DNA of 64,000 bases from Theropithecus gelada (GCF_003255815.1 NC_037670.1:69151470-69215469), one strand, 5' to 3'. Shown: positions 1 to 10,503, counted from the first letter of the stretch. Program-made: numbers and translations. Notes: generated by a model not told the origin, from the letters alone.

Positions 1-837
1 TCTGAGGTTTTCTGAGTTTATCAAAGAGAAATAGCTAAGTTACAAGAAAAATCATTACGTATAAGTGTGAGTTATATAAAATATTCAACTATTCACTCAG
101 ACATCAGTAAATATTCGTTTTAGCACAACAAACAGCACACATGAGTTGAAATAAGGTGGACAGAAAAAAACCTAAAGAAATCCTGTAGCACCTAAAAAAG
201 AGAATGACATGACATCACAGCGTGAAACAGAGCCAGGGGTCAAAAGCAGCAGTGGCCCATGGGTGTGCAGTATGTGCTTTGTTTTTCAAAAACATTTTTT
301 GCCTATTTCCTTTTATTCCCATAATATCCCTAAGAAGTACAGCTCCCCCAACCTTCATTCTGCAGAGGCAGAAAGACATTGGATCCCTTGCTGATGGTGA
401 TCCCCAGTGGCCCCTCCAATGGCCTCATCAGGCAGGCTGACTGTACTCTTAGCATCCACCTGGGTTTAGCCAGTGCAGGAGATCGGCAGGCAAGGAACAG
501 AAAGAGAGAGGCTGGGGGTACTTGTGCTCCCCCTGCCCAGTCCCCAGGCTGCTGCTCTGGCAGTGGCTGCATTCTGTGATGGCCACAGCAGCTCTGGACG
601 GGGGTGGCTCCTCCAGCAGTACTCCAGCCCTCTCCTCCCAACTCTGGTCTCCTCCCTACCCCTTCAAACCAGAGTGGGGGTGCCCACTGAAGCTCTTTCC
701 TGTGTGCCTCACCATCACTTGTTGGTTCCTCCAATCCTGCCCACTCTTCTTTAAAAATTCTCCTTAAAATTCCTTTCATTTTTATGCTTTTCACTGTTGG
801 GATCTCAACTGATAAACCTGGTGGTATATCAGTTTGC
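1..837. other. Unclassified, unique-looking sequence
   Basis: No Alu, L1 or recognisable exon is visible. Positions 1-330 are AT-rich. Positions 340-780 are GC-richer and read like an old, decayed interspersed repeat, but I cannot name the family. The open stretches here have no recognisable protein motif and overlap on both strands, which argues against coding. Confidence 0.4.
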
Positions 838-1601
838 AGCATCCCTGGCTTTTCCCCACTAGATGCCAGTGGCATATACACTTTTCCCCCCAGCACGTCA
901 ATCAGAAATGTCAGTAAGAACTACTGGGTTAAGGGCTGGGTGCGGTGTCTTATGCCTGTAATCCCAGCACTTTGGGAGGCTGCGGCAGGCACGGTACGGA
1001 TCATAAGGTTAAGAGATCCAGACCATCCTGGACAACGTGGTGAAACCCCATCTCTACTAAAAATACAAAAATTACCTGGACATGGTGGCACGCACCAGTA
1101 GTCCCAGATACTCAGGAGGCTGAGGCAGGAGAGTTGCTTGAACCCAGGAGGCAGAGGTTGCAATGAGCTGAGATCGTCCCACTGCACTCCAGCCTGGGTG
1201 ACAGAGCAAGACTCCATCTCAAAAAAAGAAAACAAAACAAAACAAAAAAACCAAAAAAACCCAAAAAACAACTACTGGGTTAATGGAAATCACTAAATTA
1301 TTGCTGACAAAGCTCTAGAGTTTCACATTCCAATTTGCACGTGGGAGAGATGCAAAACCTCACAGTAAATTAATAGCACAGCCAGGACTAAACAGCTTCC
1401 TTGGCTTACATTATGTTTCCCTTTTGATTTCAGTCTCTCTCCCACATGCAAATTGGAATCTGAAACTCTAGAGCTTTGTCAGCAATAAATTACTGATTTT
1501 CATTAACCCAGTAGTTCTCACTGACATTTCTGATTGTTGTACTCGGGGGAAAAGGGTATGTGCCATTGGCATCTAGTAGGGAAAGGCCACGGATGCTTCA
1601 A
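838..1601. repeat. Large imperfect inverted repeat, split by an Alu
   Basis: The left arm (about 838-932 plus 1270-1350) is the near-exact reverse complement of the right arm (about 1435-1600), with a spacer of about 80 bp. Matching landmarks are the ACTGGGTTAA block, GCTCTAGAGTTTC versus GAAACTCTAGAGC, and GGCATCTAGT versus its complement. The right arm continues into text resembling MER3-type hAT elements (GATGCACAGGACA, then TTATCCAGCCCAAAATGTC). The arms differ at only scattered bases, so this is either a palindromic transposon or an inverted duplication. The family name is a recollection, not a search result. Confidence 0.75.
933..1269 (+). mobile_element. AluS: Alu (AluS-like), full length
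   Basis: Both monomers and an A-rich tail are present. A perfect 14-bp target duplication, AACTACTGGGTTAA, lies at 919-932 and 1270-1283. It was inserted into the left arm of the inverted repeat and is therefore younger than it. Confidence 0.95.
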
Positions 1602-2766
1602 AACATCCTGTGATGCACAGGACACCTTCCTACCCCCACTACACACACACAACAAAGAGTTATCCAGCCCAAAATGTCAACAATGCCAGAGTTGAAAAAG
1701 CCTGGATTACTCATCATGCAGAATGAACTACAGCTGTGACCTTCCTCCTCGTTCCAGAAGTATGGGGAAGGATAAGGGAGAGGGTGACCCTCTCAGGTGG
1801 GGCCAGCTGCCAGCCTCAGAGGTCTAAGGGTAAAGGTAAAAGCAACTCTTGCCCTGGAGGGAGTTGGATACTTTGGAATCTATCGAGAAAAATATAATAG
1901 CTACATGGGACACAAGTCTGGAAATATAGACATCAAAATATTAACAGTAATTATGTCTCTGAGTGGTGAAACTTTTAGTGACTACTTTCTTTTTGCTTAT
2001 TTATCTAAACTTTTCTATAAAGGTTAGTTAGCATAATTATTCAAAACTCTAAAAAACATTACAAATTATGCCACTTTCACTGACTGCATCCCTCCTAGCC
2101 CCAATTCCTTAACGGAACAGACTTTCACAGGGCAATAACATATCAAGGTGCTCTGATAATGAAGCCCACAGAAAATTTTCCCTATAGCTGAGAATCAGGA
2201 AAGGTTCTGCTTCCTTCAAGGCCATTAACATTTGGGGGATCAATGAATGAATGAATGAATGAATGAATGAAGTTGCTATGTATGTTTTACTTTCAAATGA
2301 CAAGAACCATGTAACTGACCAAGTTTACCTTTCTAGAAACAAATTTGGGACTCAACTACAAAAATATAGGCCTGCACTGACCTATAAGGGAGCCACTAGA
2401 CAGAGTGGCTATTGGAATGTAAACTAACTAAATATAGCACATTTTCATAATCATAGAAAATTCTATTGGATAGCACTGAAACACTTTATTCTTTTTTTCC
2501 CTGCAATAGTTTCTTGTACTTATACTTTCTCTCATCTCAATTCCTGGCTATATTTATCTTCTATTTATTTGTTACTATTCTACGTGATTTTGTTGCAAAT
2601 GACCTTCATTCCTTTGTGGATCAATTTGGGGCACTGTACTTTTGAAATATCAGTGTGTATATATATATCACTGTTTCTGAGAGTTCAACCTTCGTTTCTG
2701 ACTGTAAGGCAGATCTAGCAGCTCATGTAATGTAGCTAGTTGCTCACAGTTCAAAGACTGAAGAGA
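1602..2766. other. Intergenic sequence with decayed repeat traces
   Basis: The MER3-like text fades out by about 1720. Positions 2385-2480 (GTGGCTATTGGAATGTAAAC, then ATTGGATAGCAC) resemble a MER58-type DNA transposon remnant, weakly. A short AATG microsatellite lies inside. No exon signal is convincing. Confidence 0.4.
2242..2271. repeat. (AATG)n microsatellite, about 7 units
   Basis: About thirty bases of uninterrupted AATG repeat; likely length-polymorphic. Confidence 0.95.
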
Positions 2767-3065
2767 GGCCGGGTGAAGTGGCTCACGCCTGTAAATCCCA
2801 GCACGTTGGGGAGGCCTAGGTGGGTGGATTACTTGAGGGCAGGAGTTCGGGACCAACCTAGCCAACAAGGCAAAACCCTGTCTCTCCTAAAAATTTTAAA
2901 ATTAGCTGGTCGTGGTGGTGTGTTCCTGTAATCCCAGCTACAGGAAGCTGAGGAAGGAGAATCACTTGAACCCAGGAGGCGGAGGTTGCAGTGAGCCAAG
3001 ATGGTGCCACTGCACTCCAGCCTGGGCAACACAGTGAGACTCCGTCTCAAAAAACAAACAAACAA
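2767..3065 (+). mobile_element. Alu: Alu, full length
   Basis: Complete dimer with a tail of AAAC-type repeats. The target duplication AAAGACTGAAGAGA (2753-2766) recurs with one change at 3066-3079. Confidence 0.95.
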
Positions 3066-3187
3066 AAAGACTCAAGAGAACACTGTCAGGAACTAAGCTC
3101 CCCTGTCACAAAGGCACTACATTCAGTGTTTTTTTTTTTTTTTAATAAACAAAAAGGTATATACATTGTCCATTAATGAAAAGTTTC

Positions 3188-3610
3188 GACCGGGCGCGGT
3201 GGCTCAAGCCTGTAATCCCAGCACTTTGGGAGGCCGAGACGGGCGGATCACGAGGTCAGGAGATCGAGACCATCCTGGCTAACACTGTGAAACCCCATCT
3301 CTACTAAAAAATAAAAAAAAAAAAACTAGCCGGGCGAGGTGGCGGGCGCCTGTAGTCCCAGCTACTCGGGAGGCTGAGGCAGGAGAATGGCGTAAACCCG
3401 GGAGGCGGAGCTTGCAGTGAGCTGAGATCCGGCCACTGCACTCCAGCCTGGGCGACAGAGCGAGACTCCGTCTCAAAAAAAAAAAANNNNNNNNNNNNNN
3501 NNNNNNNNNNNNNNNNNNNNNNNNNNNNNNNNNNNNNNNNNNNNNNNNNNNNNNNNNNNNNNNNNNNNNNNNNNNNNNNNNNNNNAAAAAAAAAAAAAAA
3601 AAAAAAAAAA
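3188..3610 (+). mobile_element. AluY: AluY of Old World monkey type, tail broken by an assembly gap
   Basis: Carries CTCAAGCCTG, GGGCGAGGTGG, GGCGTAAACC and GATCCGGCCACTG, the variant set I associate with cercopithecid AluY subfamilies. The target duplication GAAAAGTTTC at 3178-3187 and 3611-3620 brackets the element, including the N run. The gap therefore falls inside its poly(A) tail. Confidence 0.93.
3487..3585. other. Assembly gap (99 N)
   Basis: The gap has A on both sides, within the poly(A) tail of a young Alu. Because the flanking target duplications match, little or no other sequence is likely to be missing. The N count is probably nominal. Confidence 0.99.
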
Positions 3611-3620
3611 GAAAAGTTTC

Positions 3621-4094
3621 ACTATTTGATTAAAGCATAATTTGAAGCTGAGTCATGAAATGTCTTTTTCAAATTCCAAAATATATGGCTATCAACTTAT
3701 TTCTAAAATCTTAAATACATGATTTATGACAAAAAACAAATGGCCCAACCTGTTACTACTGATATATATATGATCATGTCATCAGAGTCCTGGATACGCC
3801 AGAGAGAATCAGAAATGAAAACGCACGCAGCTCCTGCACGGTGGGATTCCCTGTCAGCCCACGGTTCTGGTGGAGTGTCGCCTCTACATAGAAATCTATG
3901 CAATTTTGAGTATTTTACCAGATTTTCAGTTCTATAAAAAATGACTGGGAGTAATAAGTAGTGTAGATCAAAACCTAAATACAATTAGAACAAAGATGAA
4001 AATTAACAGATGTGGCCCAAAGTGGCAAATCTTTGACTTTAATCAGATGCTAACTGGATAGGCAGGGGGTACAAAGAATAAAAAAGTAAAGATC
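3621..4094. other. Unclassified AT-rich sequence
   Basis: No recognisable repeat or exon. Open stretches on both strands at 3720-3980 lack any known motif. Confidence 0.5.
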
Positions 4095-4306
4095 GGCCGG
4101 GCGCAGTGGTTCATGCCACGCCTGTTATAATCCCAGCACTTTGGGAGGCCAAGGTGGGTAGACCACCTCAGGTCAGGAGAATAGCTTGAACCCAGCAGGA
4201 GGAGGTTGCAGTGAGCCAAGATCGTGCCACTGTACTCCAGCCTGGGGACAGGGCGAGACTCCGTCTCAAACAAAACAAAACAAAACAAACAACAACAAAA
4301 AAAACC
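4095..4306 (+). mobile_element. Alu: Alu with internal deletion
   Basis: The left monomer runs to GGTCAGGAGA and then jumps to the right monomer at ATAGCTTGAACCC, losing about 90 bp between two short CAGGAGA-like repeats. The target duplication AGTAAAGAT (4085-4093 and 4307-4315) shows the outer ends are genuine, so the loss happened during or after insertion. Confidence 0.9.
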
Positions 4307-4644
4307 AGTAAAGATTACATATGAAATGCGGAAAAACACACTGAGAATTATTCCTTAAAAAGGCCAAGTATAATTAGAGACCCTTTTGTAATTTTTAGCT
4401 CCCTGGCTACAGAATCTCCCTTCTGATACTTTGTCTAACATTTGACTTAAGTTTGTTTTTCTGGAATGCATACCGTTAAGGGAAGGATGAACATATTTAT
4501 CAATACAATCTTTTGGGAAATAATTAGCAATATACCAATACCTTTATTTCCATAATTTTAATATCTTCTTGGAAATCGTACCATAGAAATTACATTAATG
4601 ATGGAAAAACTTTCAACACAGTATTGCTTGCTTTGTAGGTGGTG

Positions 4645-4855
4645 ATGATGACAACTAACATTCACCGAATCCTTCCCATGCTGAAAACCCTATTGTAAGC
4701 TATTTACGTTCCATAAGTCACTTATTCTTCACGGCTATCCTACCAAGTAAGCATTATGATTATCTCCACGTTTACAGGTGAAGAAAATCGAGGCACCAAG
4801 AGGTTGGTTAACGTGCCCAAGATCAGATCGCACAGCGGTATAATAGGATGGTAAA
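4645..4855 (-). mobile_element. MIR: MIR, antisense
   Basis: Diverged match to the MIR consensus read on the minus strand: TTCACCGAATCCTTCCCATG, TTCACGGCTATCCTACCAAG, GAGGCACCAAGAGGTTGGTT and a decayed CACACAG block, all in the expected order. Confidence 0.8.
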
Positions 4856-4964
4856 CTCCTATCATATAATGAACGTTAAGTGGAAAAAATTAGTATCCAA
4901 AACTGTAAGTCCGATGTCGCAAACTTTTTATAATTTAAGTAGTTTATAAATACCCTCATTACTA

Positions 4965-5090
4965 GCCATATTTCTGAGCACTTCATATGTAGAGTGCACT
5001 TTACAGAACACTGTCATGTAACCCTCACACCGTCTATGAAATAAGTGATAGTTTCCAGTTTCCAAAGACGAAAGCGGGGCTAGGAGAGGC
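4965..5090 (-). mobile_element. MIR: MIR fragment, antisense, at the CpG island edge
   Basis: Decayed order of GAGCACTTCATATGTAGAG, CATGTAACCCTCACACC and GCTAGGAGAGGCCAAGTGCC. It abuts the CpG-rich segment directly. Confidence 0.6.
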
Positions 5091-5960
5091 CAAGTGCCTC
5101 GCGCGGCGCCTCAGGGTTCGCCCCCGCGGAGCAGACCTCAGGGCATCCCAGGCGGGCCCCGGCCGAGCTCGCGGCCCTGCGGCGGCTACGCCCGGGCCCA
5201 GCCGCTCGCGCTCCTGGAGCCGCCGGACTACGCGGCACGCGGACGCCGAGCCTGCCCTCTTGGGTCTACATAAAAACCGAAACTACGGGCAGTCTTAACC
5301 GAAATGGAGACTTAATTTTTTAGACTGTCTTTTGTGTAGTTGAGAAAGCCCCTTGCCGGGACCTGCGCTGCTGGGCCTCCGACCGCGTCCTCACTCCGGG
5401 CCCGGGCGGGGCGGGGCGGGGCAGGCGGCGCCCAGGGTGCGTCCCGGCTCTGGCGGCCGCGGGCCCGGGCCTCTTGCGGGCCTGGGGCTTCAAGCTCAGG
5501 TCCGAGCGCTCTATGGAAGCCGCGCGCGACCCCCGCTCCCCTGCGCGCGACCCCCGTTCCCCGCGCGCGCCTCACCTGACGCGGGCACCGCTCTCCGTGC
5601 AGCCTCCGGGCGCCACTGGCTTTGCGGACCGGGGCGGGATCCCAGCTCCGATTGGCTGCCCCGCTGGGGGGCGGGGGCCCAGACGCGGGATGGCGGAGAC
5701 CGGGAGAGGACTGGAGGCGGAGGGGAAGGGAGTGGACGGGAAGGGGAGGGAGGGTCCCGGCCTCGTGCGGTCGCGCGTGAGATCCCGGCCTCTGTGCCCT
5801 GGGCCTGGCGCCTGGGCCCGTAAGAACCGTCCGTGCGCCTGACCTCTTCTCTGCACCCAGCTTGGTGGCGAGGGGTGGGTGGTAGGTGCTCGTCGGCCGG
5901 AGGGCGTATGGAAGTGGCTGGGCCCCTCAAGGTGTGCCTGGCCCCGGCGTTGGGGGGTCG
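5086..5960. promoter_or_regulatory. CpG island 1: probable promoter region
   Basis: Dense in CpG against CpG-poor surroundings. Three tandem GGGCGGGGC-type GC boxes lie near 5404-5424. GATTGGCTG at 5650-5658 is an inverted CCAAT box (NF-Y type). On the minus strand the sequence CAG|GTGAGG has its exon end at 5576 and is a near-perfect splice donor, suggesting a first exon transcribed leftwards. A plus-strand donor (CCC|gtaaga, near 5820) is weaker. ATG at 5690 opens about 50 codons with no recognised motif. The direction is unresolved and the promoter could be bidirectional. The gene is not identified. Confidence 0.8.
5571..5580 (-). other. Candidate 5' splice site of a minus-strand first exon
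   Basis: Read on the minus strand: GTCAG|GTGAG, matching the U2-type donor consensus. It sits within CpG island 1. If real, exon 1 would lie between about 5580 and 5700 and the rest of the gene to the left, beyond the window. No matching acceptor could be identified in 1-5000. Confidence 0.45.
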
Positions 5961-6429
5961 AGGGGGTGTCGCATCTCTCTTATCCGCCCCCCACTCACCA
6001 CGTAGAACCCACTGAATCCCTTTGGTATTGGTGGCCCCGGGCCGACTGAACTGGCGCGGAGGCTTACTTGAGTCCTTCCTGTAAATGTGAGAAGCGGAGG
6101 GGAATATTCCAGGAGGCCAGTGTCTGCGATGTCCTGTTCTTGGGTAGCTAGGAAGTGAACGTGGTCTAGGAAACTGCCTGGGCTCTTATCCACCTGGGAA
6201 TGGGCTTGTTGGGGATCCTGATGTGGGAGAAGCCAGGGAGCTTCTAGCCTAGTGGGGCTGAGGGGAAACCAGGGAGCGGGGTGGATTAGGCTGAAGGAAA
6301 GAGATCTCTTTGATCTTAAAGGCAGCGTTCTGACGGGTAAGGTTGACCAGCATTTTCCCCAACCAAGAGTTCTATTACTTTATTCCATGACCTGACAAGC
6401 CTGTTTAAGTGAGGTTTTGTTGAGTGCGG
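5961..6429. other. CpG island shore
   Basis: CpG density falls quickly after about 5960. No repeat or exon is recognised. Confidence 0.5.
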
Positions 6430-7200
6430 AGAGAGAAGGCTTGGCTTTGAATTTTTATCTCCAGGAGGGACCTGTCTCTGAACTCCATACTCCTCTATGC
6501 AGGTGCCTACTTAATACCTCCTCTTGGATCTCTAAAATACATTTCAATCTCAACACATCCAAATCTGTGCCCCTGATCTCTTCTCCATAGCATCACCATC
6601 TCAATGGCAACTCCATCTTCCAGCTGTCAAGGCCAGAAACCTTGCTGTTATCTGGCACTCACCTTTCTCTCACATCCCACCTCCAGGGCCCAAAAATTCT
6701 GTTGGTTGGATCTCCCTAGCATACCCAGAGCCTGACCACTTCTTACCTCTACCTCCATCATCTCCTACCTGGTCATGACAGTGGTCCTCTTCCTGCAGCC
6801 TGTCCTCATACAGCACCCAGAGTGACCTTAAAAAAAGAAAGCCAGATCAAATTCCTCCTCTGCCGAAAACCTTCCCAGTGGTTTCCCAAACTCTGGGTAA
6901 AAGCAAAAGCCCTGCCTGATCTGCTCCTCTGTTACTCCTGCAACCTCATATTACTGCCTCACCACTGGCTCACTCTGCTCCAGTCATTCTGGCCTCTGTG
7001 CTATTTCTTGTGCAAAGCAGACAGGGCTCTGCTGCAGGGTCTTTGCACGGGCTGGTGTCTGTTTGGAATGCTCAACTACTTCTCACTCTTCCTGATCTTC
7101 GCTCAAATGCTGCCTCATTGAGAACTACCCTAATCACTCCATTCAAAATTGCTACCTGTCTTGCTCCTGAGTGACAGTTATTTAGCTCCTGACTGAATTT
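6430..7200 (+). mobile_element. L2: L2 (LINE-2) 3' segment
   Basis: Long diverged match to the L2 reading frame and 3' end. Landmarks in order are GCCAGAAACCTTGCTGTTATC, AGAGTGACCTTAAAA, TCAAATTCCTCC, CTTCCCAGTGGTTTCCC, CTGCTCCAGTCATTCTGGCC, GGTCTTTGCACGGGCTG, TGGAATGCTC and GCTCAAATGCTGCCTC. Frameshifts and stops throughout; not functional. Confidence 0.85.
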
Positions 7201-7944
7201 GTTTAGTTAGCTTATTGTTCGTTATCTGTCTCTTCCACCCACCTGCTGCTGCCCCTTGGGCCATGATATGTCCTTTCTCGGAAAAATAACTGCCACTAAT
7301 GAGGTACCATATTTTCACTGGCAAGGCCTAGGACATAAGCCAAACTCTGGGGTCTGATTGTGCTGTCACTTTAAATAAACCACAAGAGGAAAGAGTGATT
7401 CCCCAAAAGGACATGCTGAGTGCTACTGCTAGGAGAAGGGATGCTGGCTAGGCAAAACCACAGATGTTCACTTGCTGAGTCAGACCAGTACACCCAGAGG
7501 AGCTTTGGGAAAACCTGTGAGAGGGGCCCTCCATGTCCTTGAGAGCAGAATTTAAGGATGAGGCCTCTAACCCCCTCACTTTCTGGTAACGATGTGTTAT
7601 GAATGCATTGATTTATTTACCTTATCCTTCTAAAGTCTAGTTTTGTATTCAGTTTCTACTTTTTTGAATAAGAGCTTCCCATTCTACAAAGTGGTGACCC
7701 TCTTCAACCTGAAGAACTCTGTGGGAGGTTGGGGGGACAGTAAGACTGCTGTAGGCCACAAGTGACAGAAACCCCATCCAAACAGATTAACAGTTAGGAG
7801 GAGTATTAAGGCTCCAGTTCCATTTCTGTGTCATTCTCTTGGCTGTTTTTCCCCTATGTGTAACAAGATATGAAAATATAGATTTTGATTAGGACAACAA
7901 GATACACTGATGTGAAATTCTAGGAACAGATCTCTAAGGATATA
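7201..7944. other. Unclassified sequence, possibly old LTR or L1 3' remnants
   Basis: Phrases near 7430-7475 (AAGGGATGCTGGCTAGGC, then CACAGATGTTCAC) and 7745-7790 (AGTGACAGAAACCCCATCC) recall ancient mammalian interspersed repeats, but no family can be assigned. No exon is seen. Confidence 0.35.
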
Positions 7945-8170
7945 AGAAGGAATCGGGGGGGAGCCACCTGTAATCACAACACTTTAGGAGGCCTAGGCAG
8001 GCAGATTGCTTGAGGCCAGCCTGGGCAACATGGCAAAACCCTGTCTCTACTAAAAACACAAAAAGTAGTGCTATCAGTGCTATCACTGCTGCACTATAGG
8101 CTGGGTGACAGAGTGAGACTCCATATAAAAATAAATAAATAAATAATAAAAGTAAAGAAATCAAATAAAT
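7945..8170 (+). mobile_element. Alu: Old, partly deleted Alu
   Basis: Decayed left monomer, a degenerate middle and a right-monomer end (GCTGGGTGACAGAGTGAGAC), followed by an AAAT-type tail to about 8178. Much more diverged than its neighbours. Confidence 0.75.
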
Positions 8171-8229
8171 AAATAAAAAGAAGGAATTGGAGAGTGGAAG
8201 GGGGGTTTGGTGAAGATATCTCTGACAGA

Positions 8230-8527
8230 GGCCAGGTGCGGTGGCTCATGCCTGTAATCCCAGCACTTTGGGAGGCCGAGGCAGGCAGATCACTTGAGGT
8301 CAGGAGTTTGAGATCAGTCTGGGCAACATGGTGAAACCCCTCTCCACTAGAAATACAAAAATTAGCCGGGCACAGTGGGGCGTACCTGTGTTGTTCTAGC
8401 TACTCAGGAGGCTGATGCAGGAGAATCGCTTGAACCTGAGAGGCAGAGGTTGCAGTGAGCTGAGATCTCCCCATCTCACTCCAGCCTGGGCGACAGAACC
8501 AGACTCTATCTCTAAAAAAGAAAAAAA
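8230..8527 (+). mobile_element. Alu: Alu, first of three head-to-tail
   Basis: Complete dimer (AluS-like). Directly abuts the next Alu through its A-rich tail. Confidence 0.95.
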
Positions 8528-8852
8528 GGGGCAGGCGCCGTGGCTCACACCTGTAATCCCAGCACTTTGGGAGGCCGAGGGGGGCAGATCACCTGAGGTC
8601 AGGAGTTCAGGACCAGCCTGGCCAATATGTTGAAACCCCATCTCTACTAAAACTACAAAAAAAAAAAAAAAAAAAAAAAAATTTAGCCAGGCATGGTGGC
8701 ACGTGCCTGTAATCCCAGCTACTTAGGAGGTTGAGGCAGGAGAATTGCTTGAACCTGGGAGGCAGAGGTTGCAGTGAGCCAAGATCGTGCTATTGCACTG
8801 CAGCCTGGGCAACAAGAGCGAGACTTGGTATCAAAAAAAAAAAAAAAAAAAA
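8528..8852 (+). mobile_element. Alu: Alu, second of three head-to-tail
   Basis: Complete dimer with an unusually long A tract (about 25 A) near the middle of the left monomer. Confidence 0.95.
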
Positions 8853-9176
8853 GGCCAGGCGTGGTGACTCACGCCTGTAATCCCACCACTTTGGGAGGCT
8901 GAGGCGGGAGGATCACAAGGTCAGGAGATTGAGACCATCCTGGCTAACACGGAGAAACCCCATCTCTACTAAAAATACAAAAAATTAGCCGGGCGTGGTG
9001 GCGGGCACCTGTAGTCCCAGCTACTCGGGAGGCTGAGGCAGGAGAATGGCTTGAACCCGGAAGGCGGAGTTTGCAGTGAGCCGAGATCATGCCCCTGCAC
9101 TCCAGTCTGGGCAACAGAGTGAGACTTCATCTAAAAAAAAAAAAAAAAAAGGAAAAGAAAAACGAAAAAACGAAGA
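8853..9176 (+). mobile_element. AluY: AluY-like, third of three head-to-tail
   Basis: Complete dimer with AluY-type CACAAGGTCAGGAGATTGAG and an A-rich tail of about 45 bases. Tail-to-head stacking fits repeated insertion into A tails. Confidence 0.93.
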
Positions 9177-9627
9177 AGAGAAATCTCACAGAGCTTTTGC
9201 TGTGCTGTGAGTTTACCTCCTCCCCACTGAGGGAAGCTTCGGGCAGCCCATTTCCTTCACTTCATGCCTACAGGCTTCCAGCCATTTGGGGAGCTTGTCA
9301 GGTATGTTGGTGCACATGGAGACTCTCTGGTCACTTACTGCCCACCTGAAAAAGGCAGGCAGTGGTCGGCTGTCAGCCCACTCATGCAGAGGCGTCCCAG
9401 GATGTTTTTGTGTTTCCCATGGATCAGATATGGCCATGCAGGACACAGTGCCTTTGGATCCCGTCCAGTAAGGCTACCTGGAAGGGCAGGAAGCTGAGGG
9501 TGAATGCCAGCTATGTAGAGGTGAGGAGGAAGTCAAGGTACATGCACCCAGGGATAATCACTGGAGAGAGGTCTGGCATGGTCATCTCCAAAGAGTTGAT
9601 GAACACTACAGTCCAAAAAATAACATC
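9177..9627. other. Unclassified low-repeat segment
   Basis: About 450 bp between an Alu and an MLT1 with no repeat I recognise. It has unusually open frames on both strands (minus 9446-9213, plus 9362-9682), but no known motif, splice sites or Kozak context. It could be a degenerate processed pseudogene; I cannot name a parent. Confidence 0.35.
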
Positions 9628-9845
9628 ATGTATTGTCGTAGTCTATTCGGGCTACTATAACAAAATACCTTGGACTGGGTAGTTTATAAACAGCAGAAAT
9701 TTATGGCTCTTAGTTCTAGCGGTTGGGAAATCTAAGATCAAGGTGCCAGGAGATTCAGTGTCTGGTGAGGGCTCAGTCTGCTTCAAAGATGGTACTTTCT
9801 CACTGCATCTTACATGGTGCAAGGGGCAAGCCAGCTGTCTTCAAC
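9628..9845 (-). mobile_element. MLT1: MLT1-type MaLR LTR fragment, antisense
   Basis: The antisense 3' half of an MLT1 LTR is clear: GGGCTACTATAACAAAATACC, GACTGGGTAGTTTATAAACA, CAGAAATTTATGGCTC, AAGATCAAGGTGCC, GGAGATTCAGTGTCTGGTGA. It is cut off by the Alu that follows. Confidence 0.85.
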
Positions 9846-10127
9846 TTTTTTTTTTTTTTTTTTTTCTGAGATGGGGTCTCACCCTGTCACCCAGGCTGGA
9901 GTGCAGTGGCTCATCTCAGCTCACTGTAGTCTCTGCCTCCCAGTGGAACCTCCTGAGTAGCTGGGATTATAGGTGCATGCCACCACGCCCAGCTGATTTT
10001 TAATTTTTTTGTAGAGACAAGTGCTTGCTATACTGCCCGCGTTATCTCGAACTCATGCACTCAAGAGGTCCTCTGCCTTGGCCTCCCAAAGTGCTGAGAT
10101 TACAGGTGTGAGCCACCACACTCAACC
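9846..10127 (-). mobile_element. Alu: Alu, antisense
   Basis: Starts with about 20 T and ends at the reversed Alu head. Somewhat decayed, with small deletions. Confidence 0.93.
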
Positions 10128-10503
10128 AAGATGTTGTAGTTTTGAAAGCATCTCAGGCAGAAGCAGGAGACTGCAGTATCCAGCATATATTAGCTTATTT
10201 ATGAAGTCCTCTGAGATGCCACCAGGGGAGGGGGCCGCTGAGTAAGGTTCTGCAAGTACAGGTAGAAATAATTATCTAGGAAAAAAAAAAAAAAGAATAA
10301 ATGTAAATGTGAACTTATTTATAAATACAGGTGAGAGAGGTTTGAAAACAGAAAAATATATGTATCTTCTAAAATTTTGAATGTGAGGAACACACAGCGA
10401 GGGAAGGATTCCCATATTTTTCATTATAGCAGGAAAAAACAAAACAAAACCCATATACCCTCGACAGAGATGCATCTGGATCCCCTTTAAGATTTGAAGG
10501 AAC
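10128..10503. other. Unclassified AT-rich sequence
   Basis: The MLT1 text does not clearly resume after the Alu. A run of about 15 A near 10280 is the only notable feature. Confidence 0.4.

Noticed and set aside
5340..5930. Long Pro/Arg/Ala-rich open frames in CpG island 1 as proteins
   Set aside because: GC-rich DNA lacks stop codons by composition; frames overlap on both strands and show no conserved motif.
8227..9176. Tandem duplication of one Alu
   Set aside because: The three copies differ in subfamily-type bases and tails, which fits independent insertions into A tails better than recent duplication.
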